Shown here piece after piece: positions 57,609 through 64,000 of a stretch of DNA of 64,000 bases (position 1 is its first letter; each line of letters opens with the position of its first letter). Origin of the DNA: Nectonema munidae (lineage: Eukaryota > Nematomorpha > Nectonematoida > Nectonematidae); NCBI GenBank assembly GCA_030549495.1, contig JAUIRK010001059.1, forward strand, positions 372,001 through 436,000, given 5' to 3'. The translations under genes and the position numbers were made by a program. The notes beneath the pieces are model-generated. The model was not told the origin of the DNA. It ran no database searches and saw only the letters and a list, made by a program, of their open reading frames with translations.

Positions 57609-58859
57609 GTATATTTTTTTTAATATTTTTTTGAAATTAACCCTTTCTAACGTTATAGAATACTTGTTCGACCCCTCTTCTAAAAAATATTCATCTAATT
57701 TAGATGTAGACTCATAATTAGAACATATCTGTATGTAAGAAGGGTGATGAATAGGTACCATCGATATTCGAAACAATTTAAGTCCTTGAAATTCCAAAAT
57801 AAATTAAATAAATAAGTTTTTTATTTTTTATTTAACTTAAGTTTTTTTAAACTTTTTTTCACGAGTGCAAGACCTTTCGCATCCATTCATAAATTTGAAT
57901 TGACCTACTATTTTCGGAATAAAGGCTCCTTTACAAGATTAAATGCTCATTCTCGGTAACTTTACTCGAGTGAACTGTGATTTGGTTTACAAGTTCTATA
58001 CTGCCTCTCAAAATTTTAAAAACGTAATTTTCGGGAACTTGAGATTTTTCTGTCGTGTATGGTAAAACTTTGTTTAAATTTCTTCAAACTTGATAATTAG
58101 AAAGACCATGACAAATTTGGACAGGAACTCTTTGCTATGGTTAAAACATTTTTACGTTCCCTGTCCCAGTGACCTCGATTTTTTAAATGTTAGCAGATTA
58201 TTATTTTGTTCATGGAATTATTGCGTCATACTAATTCCGAATATATCAGTTATATCAGATAAAAATTAATAGTTAAAAGAAAATTAGTTTGTACTTTTAA
58301 TTAAGTTCATAGACATAACCGCATAACTAATATATGTGCAATTGTTATTCTTGTGACAAATAACTTATATAGCAAGTTAACAAAGAAAAGGTTTTTTGAA
58401 AAGAAAAAATCAAAGATTATTTATAAAGTTCCACGACATATGATACTTTTAAACCTAAATATTTGCGAATTTAATATTATATAAAATAAATAAAATTATT
58501 ATTTATAATTTTATTATGAATAAACCATTTGACCGGCTAGTATTATATAATACAATAAATGACACATTTGAAATAGTATAACTTGTTCGAACAAATATTG
58601 GAAACTTTACATATTTAAGCAAACGTTAAAAAAACAGATTTCCATAGAGAAGATTTCCTGAGGGGTTTTTTTCTAAGGAGTTTTTTTCCTACACCCTCAT
58701 TCTGGCCTAGGTCAAGAAGAGTAACACTGTTTGTTTTGAAACATATCCTTGGCTGACATTCAAAACTTATTTATTTTGTAATTTTGGAGCAATACATTTT
58801 AAGAAACTGGATTGTAATGATTTCATTATAACTAACGTACTTACTTTCTTTCTTACTGT

Positions 58860-59930
58860 TTCTTTGCTTTTAACTTTATGCCTTTCAGGAACCACTTCTC
58901 TTCGAAAGTTAATATGCGGAGTAATCTCCCCTTTATGCACACTTCTTCATAAAGTTTCCAAGCGTCTACTACGGCAATATTTACAGCGTTTACTGCCAAA
59001 CTCTACCACCATTTTTGCCTTTATTGCAGATAGCATTTTGTCAAATACGACTACACCACCCATTTCAGAATTATATTTTTTCTTTATCTCTTTTTCATTG
59101 AGTAAAGGACATTATTCATATAAATTTATAGCTATAGCTCTAATATTTTTATCGCTCAATTCTTTGTTCACTACTTTATAACCCAGAGGACCTTGCTTAG
59201 ATTCTTTGTCTTCCTTCCCTCGATGCAATTAAATTTAATAAGGATATTCTTTAGAAGAGCACATACACCATAGTTTATAATCAAAACAAATGGATTTTCC
59301 TTTTATGAACTGTTTGCAACTATGGGTACCGAAATATGGTACAATTGATTCCTCAATACCAATTTAACTGTGGAAAATTCCATTTTGTCTGAACTTTTCA
59401 TTTAAAACTTGTTATATAGGTCTTACCTTCGCCATTTTATCTTCTAAGTTTATTTTTGTAATGTATGCCGAATGGAAAATTTTTTTGATTTCGCGATAAC
59501 CAAGATCATGTTGGTTACTCCAATACTCCTCCTCTTTGGGTGGAGAATTATATCCTGACAAAATTTAAAGCCTAAAATATACAAATGTTTTTCCAGTCGA
59601 TAAAAACTGTTTCATTTTTTGACCAGCGTAAACACAAGATAGTTCTGCTACTTCATTTAAGTATTCTTTAGTGAAAATAGCTGCACATTTTCAAAATTGA
59701 TCCCTCTCACAACATCTGCTTTACCTAAAGGTTTAAAAACATTTTGGTTACGAAAATAAACTATTTTGCTACAGCGACAAGCCGTGACTTTATCACTTTG
59801 TTCTTCTAACTCGTTCATTTCAGTTCTTCCACAAGTCTGTAACATTCTCATTTTCGTCTGGAGGTAAAATAACAAGGTCAGTGTCACTCTGAAAACTTTG
59901 AATTTCATCCAGACTTTCAATCGCGGTTGA
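58860..59930 (-). mobile_element. piggyBac transposase remnant in TyrRS intron
   Basis: Reading down from 59920, the minus strand gives an N-proximal ORF (59920-59657) with NELEEQSDKVTACRCSKIVY. A short EEEYWSNQHDLGY (about 59535-59500) follows, and then the core VPYFGTHSCKQFIKGKSICF and DYKLWCM (about 59345-59260), equivalent to the VPYFGRHSCKMF block of the copy at 46336. Further on come GPLGYKVVNKELSDKNIRAI (about 59190-59130) and YNSEMGGVVVFDKML (about 59075-59030), the GGVDLLDxML block. Stops and frame changes separate the pieces. A plus-strand ORF over 58864-59181 is only its antisense shadow. The right end was not found. Confidence 0.7.
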
Positions 59931-60505
59931 GAGGTGCTTCAAACTCATTGAAGAAAACGAAGGGTGGGAATTGAATAAAAAAATCAAGTGTGCAGAAGTG
60001 AAGGCAAAATAAGATCAAATTTTTAGTTTTAAAAGAAAATAAAAGTGCGTATGATATTTGAGATATATTATAGAGAAATAATGGATTACTCATTTCATGT
60101 ATCAATAAAAGGGAGAGATTATATTATAATAAATTTTATCTAATTTTATACGATTTTTATTATCATACATTCTTATATAATATGAACGTATGATATCGCC
60201 TGATATATGTATTATGATCTAATATGCTTGTGTGTGATATAAATAAGCACAAGCATTGGTAATAAAATATATATAATATTTTATCATTTTTAAAATTTTT
60301 ATAATGCACCAAAATACTTTATTTTTATAAATCAAAAATTTTAATTTTGTTTATATCAATTAAATATCAAAAAAGAATAATTTCATCATATAACAAAAGA
60401 TTAAATCAATCATTACTTCAAAAAATGTTTACTATTTTTTTGTTAACTATATTCAAAAACTAAGTGCTTTTGATATCAATTTTTTCTATAAAATATGTTG
60501 TAAAA

Positions 60506-60534
60506 AATGATAATAATAATAATAATAATAATTA
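60506..60534. repeat. (AAT)n microsatellite
   Basis: A run of about eight AAT units (GATAATAATAAT...ATTAAAG) with no visible interruption. Confidence 0.9.
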
Positions 60535-61388
60535 AAGATAATAAGCTAAAAATCACAACAATTGAACCGACTGACTATTGGCCCAACAAAACATTCATTT
60601 TATTAGGGGGATGGAATTCATTAATATTCTAATTTCTTTTAAAAACCGACCACGCCTCTTCTTTTCTCAAAATCTCCATCTACAACTCTGCAACCCTGCT
60701 TTTCACAATTTTAATGACGATTATTTTTGAATTGTTTCTATCGAGTTGCTGTTTGTCCTTGTTTTTTGTTCTAAAAAGAAATTTTAGGAAGATTTTATTC
60801 AACTTAAATCGAATGAAAAATTCTAATTAACTAAAAGGTTAAAGATTTTGGTATTTTTACTTCATTGTGGGCGATTTTTAAACTTTTTAGAATCTCTGTG
60901 GACAATTTATTCAAAAAGGTTGAGAGACCCTGCTCTCCATTAAGCCGCTTCTTTTATTGAAGAAGATCATGAACTTAATTCAAAAAACCTTGATTGCAGA
61001 CAAGTAGCAAAAACATCTATAATTTCGTAAATATTACCGGCAAATCAAAATTCTACCCCAACCACGCGCCCCTCAAATTTTTTTGTGGGTACCCACGGAT
61101 GCCCGCACTGCGTAGTTCTCTAGTACAGTGTACGACGATTAATATAAACCACTTGATGCCATAAAAAAGTTTTGATTTTCTAAGTTTGTTATAAACAAAA
61201 TATAACAAGAACCTGTTATTTAATTAAAAAATATTTCAAACAATCAGTTAGACTGTTAAAGTTATTCATATATTCTTTTTCGATTTAATGTAATTGAAAT
61301 TTTTAGAATTCAATTATTTTAGACTAAGCTATTTATTAAAATGTTTTGTTTACCACCCATTTAATTTTATAAAAAATGTGTTTTTTAA

Positions 61389-62097
61389 TCAGGACCATGC
61401 CGGTCAATGGACCTACTTCATCATGTGTGTAAATTTATTCATAAAAAAAGTGTGACTACTTTATTTAATGAAAACATTACAAAATATGTATTATTCTAAT
61501 ACATACTTGAAAAGACAAGATCCACAAGTATACATATCACAGTTTGGACAAAATGTTCTTGTTCGAACTGCTGCAAGTGACCTTCAACCCAATTCCTTTA
61601 TACGAATGTAATAACTAATATGAAGCAAAACAGTGAAGAATTCTTGAAAACTTTTTGAAAATTACAAATGGGAATATAAATCTAAGTCTGAATAAAAGAA
61701 TCAATAAACTTTGAAATTTTGATATAACCACTTGCAAACGAAGAACTTTTATGTGTAATTTAAGAATACTATTATTATTTTTGCATTTTACAAAAAAAAC
61801 TTTCCCCTGCACGCTGAGAAAAATTTGAAAAAAAAAAGAAATTTTTTTAAAAGTGTAATAACTAAGTTATTTTATTTAAGAAGGTAAATATTATACTTAA
61901 ACAAATTTTATTTGCACAAAAGATATTAATAGATTTATATACGCATGTAATTTAACGACTTAAAATCAATAAAATTTATTTCACTTTGGTAAACATTTTT
62001 TGTCTTTATGTTGTCCTAGTGATACATGCGCTATCGCATTGATCATAAATAATTCAACATAATGCACTCCTCCGGTCAATTGACCGGTATGTTCTGA
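61389..62097 (-). mobile_element. Non-autonomous piggyBac element with zinc-ribbon remnant
   Basis: Inverted ends: TCAGGACCATGCCGGTCAAT on the left (61389) and, inverted, TCAGAACATACCGGTCAATT on the right (ending 62097). The right end holds the palindrome CCGGTCAATTGACCGG (62072-62087). TTAA precedes the left end (61385-61388); TATA follows the right end, so one target copy may have mutated. On the minus strand near 61590-61500 it reads LAAVRTRTFCPNCDMYTCGS then CLFKYV, a CxxC...CxxC zinc-ribbon like the C-terminus of piggyBac transposases. The element is probably an internally deleted piggyBac that kept its last coding piece. Confidence 0.65.
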
Positions 62098-62487
62098 TAT
62101 ATTAGAAATATGGTCTTTCTAATGGTAATTGAATGTTTTCTTCTTTTGACAAATAGAAATTATTTAACTCACTTATCAGCCTTAACGTTATGCTTAGCCT
62201 CAAAATGTCATATTTCGACATTTTCATTCAAAAAAGCCGTCTTCAATGATTCTAAAATAATCATTCTAAAGAATCACAAGTTTACTGTTTTTTGTTTTAA
62301 TTTCAGATAATTTTGAAATAAAAACTTTTACTTATAAAAACTTTTAAATTATAAATTAAAATAAGCTATAGTTTTAAATATAATAATAATATTTTCCAAA
62401 AAATTGCATATATCATAAGTTTTCTATCCTCCAAGCTTTGTTTACTATATTCGTAAGTTTTTTATAATGCGTTCATATTTATTTAAG

Positions 62488-62663
62488 GTGACGATCCTAC
62501 TTGCTGATTTGCACGCTTACCTCGACAACCTAAAGGCTCCTTGGGATTTATTGAATCATCGGACAACTTATTACAAACGCATCATCGAAGAAATGCTCCG
62601 GTCTATAGGAGTGCCCCTCAGCAAGCTTACATTTGTGCAAGGAAGCGATTACCAACTCTCGAA
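62488..62663 (+). CDS. YARS1: Tyrosyl-tRNA synthetase, cytosolic: next exon
   Basis: Continues directly from the exon at 57462-57608 in phase 0: acceptor TATTTAAG (ending 62487), then [40 protein letters not shown] and [18 protein letters not shown], with two bases left before donor GTATCTC (62664). This matches the TyrRS text [20 protein letters not shown]...FVKGTDYQLSK, including the conserved ADLHAYLD tyrosine-pocket region. The left-over AA would complete the conserved Lys in the next exon. That exon (family text EYTLDVYRLS) and the KMSKS-type motif were not found before the window ends. Codon use here is less AT-biased than the flanking intron. Confidence 0.93.
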
Positions 62664-64000
62664 GTATCTCATCTCGCACCTGACATGTGGCAATGTGGAC
62701 TTTTGAGGGGACCATACAATACTGACTCGTTTCAAATTGATTTTATTTTTTGTTGAGTAGCGGATGAATTCACCTTTGCATGCAAACATGAGCACGCCAG
62801 AGAAATTTTGAGAACGGCATGAAACACATAAACACATTAAAACCAGCAATTTTCCTCTACTATTAGTTTATTTGCATAGCATATCTCCAAACACATAAGC
62901 AAGCGCTTGCCATCATCATCAATCCCATGACACAACATACCCTTTGTGTTGCCCTTTCGTACCTACCAAGCTAGTCTTTGGCGATCTCCGGAAAGACCCA
63001 GCAAGTGTGGTGGATCTACTTGCCAAATGGTGTGAACTTATATGGGGGGGGGGGGTGTTTGAAGAAGGCTTGAGATTATGCGGGATCGACAATAACATGG
63101 CTGTCACTTTTTTAAAAAGTCAAGGAAAGTCAGAGAAATTAAAAATGATCAGAGAAAGTCAGGGAATTTGCTATGTTAAGATTGCTTTCAAATATGATGC
63201 TTTTATTCTCAATGTCTACCGTATATTTTGCCTTATTGTGCTTAAAGACATGTGTTGTTACATTTGCTTTAGATAAAGGCAACATTAATCAAATTATTTG
63301 TGTTTATGGTGTTCGTGTGATTTAAATTTTTTCACATCAATATAATTGGGTGATTTTGCATTCATATAAAATAAAGAGATATCATGCTTAAAAGTTAATG
63401 CTGATATATTATGCTTTTAATAATTGATGAAATTATAAACACTTCACTTTTTGCATAAAATTATGTAATCTATTCTAAATAATTTTACTCAGTTTTATTA
63501 ATTTTCACAAATTTGTTTACTAAGTTGAGCAGTTTTTAAAAAATATTAGTCAACTTGGCATAACGATGATGATGAATCTCTAGTAGAGCAATATTTTAAT
63601 AAATTTTAGCTTAAAAATTTTATGAAAATAAACTTGAGGTATTATTTAGATGGAAGATGATTTTTGCAATATATAATGATGATCTTTTCATGCAAACTAT
63701 TGTATAAACTGTACCAAGATTCAAACTGGTCTGTGACTTTTGATCATCTTATTTTTATTTTCATATTTTCTTCAGATTAATGATTAATTTATAATACCTT
63801 TAATTGAAGAGATATCAGGCCTGAAGCTGAAACATTTTTAAATGAGTTGTGGCCAGATCCCAACATTGAGCTACAATTTTCAGCTTGGCCAACAAGGTAC
63901 CCTGGAAATAAAAAAGCAGCACACAAACTTTATCCCCAACTCCAATAAAACCACCAGTTGCAACTACCAGCATAGATGCTCTGAGCATTTGCAAAGAAGG
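62664..64000 (+). other. Start of next TyrRS intron; no further exon recognised
   Basis: No TyrRS text follows. Positions 62985-63100 are GC-richer with a G run, and 63115-63165 contain imperfect repeats of AAAGTCAGGGAA, a pattern common in dispersed repeats. Near 63820-63960 one plus frame reads DIRPEAETFLNELWPDPNIE then LQFSAWPTRYPGNKKAAHKL and stops; this is protein-like but not recognised. Confidence 0.4.

Larger units (their letters stand above)
57609..62487 (+). other. Tyrosyl-tRNA synthetase intron hosting piggyBac insertions
   Basis: An intron of about 4.9 kb with GTATAT donor and TATTTAAG acceptor. TTAACCC at 57637-57643, 28 bases inside the donor, resembles a piggyBac end. It also holds the piggyBac remnant at 58860-59930, an AAT microsatellite, and a non-autonomous piggyBac at 61389-62097. 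Between these (57650-58850, 59930-61380) I see only AT-rich sequence. Confidence 0.8.

Noticed and set aside
58864-59181. 105-codon plus-strand ORF
   Set aside because: Antisense shadow of the piggyBac remnant; the minus strand has the family motifs.

Overview
The window is strongly AT-rich eukaryotic DNA with introns, long gene-poor stretches and a dense load of decayed transposable elements. It looks like an invertebrate animal nuclear genome, possibly an arthropod. The species cannot be fixed from the sequence. No rRNA, tRNA, CRISPR or bacterial operon structure is visible, and no LTR retroelement or virus-derived element could be recognised with confidence.

Host genes. Two can be supported. 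(1) A minus-strand gene has three exons at 16351-15980, 15105-14831 and 13698-13317. Their splice sites keep one reading frame across both junctions, ending in a stop with an AATAAA signal 77 bases downstream. The protein is not recognised; its C-terminal part is rich in Pro and Asn and looks disordered. A fourth exon-like ORF at 30734-30502 has a compatible phase and may lie upstream across a 14-kb intron. (2) On the plus strand, two consecutive exons of cytosolic tyrosyl-tRNA synthetase (57462-57608 and 62488-62663) carry the start of the class I catalytic core. The first coding exon and the rest of the gene were not found here. A further orphan exon-like segment (plus, 36179-36297) has good splice sites but no recognised product.

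Mobile elements, left to right. A Penelope-like element (RT plus GIY-YIG) runs off the left edge. Next is an RTE-clade LINE ending in (GAA)n. A hAT element of the TTF/ZMYM1-like type follows, its C-terminal side flanked by an array of roughly 150-bp repeats. A second, inverted copy of that arrangement lies 33 kb away (37431-38790), next to a Merlin (IS1595-like) transposase remnant. Between them are several hAT remnants and MITEs, including a CGGBP1-type hAT transposase (32645-34760). The right third is rich in piggyBac remnants (five), Tigger/pogo elements (two) and a Jockey/CR1-group LINE. These are nested: a piggyBac fragment lies inside one Tigger, and a MITE inside a MITE lies inside another Tigger that splits the LINE. 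Two piggyBac-derived insertions occupy the tyrosyl-tRNA synthetase intron.

Data quality. Positions about 27965-28375 are a run of expanded homopolymers that looks like a consensus or sequencing artefact. I see no convincing new biological system. The most unusual items are the unrecognised multi-exon gene, the paired hAT/array arrangement, the TTAA-flanked repeat family with an exact 152-bp internal period, and the nested insertion stack at 49.4-55.5 kb.
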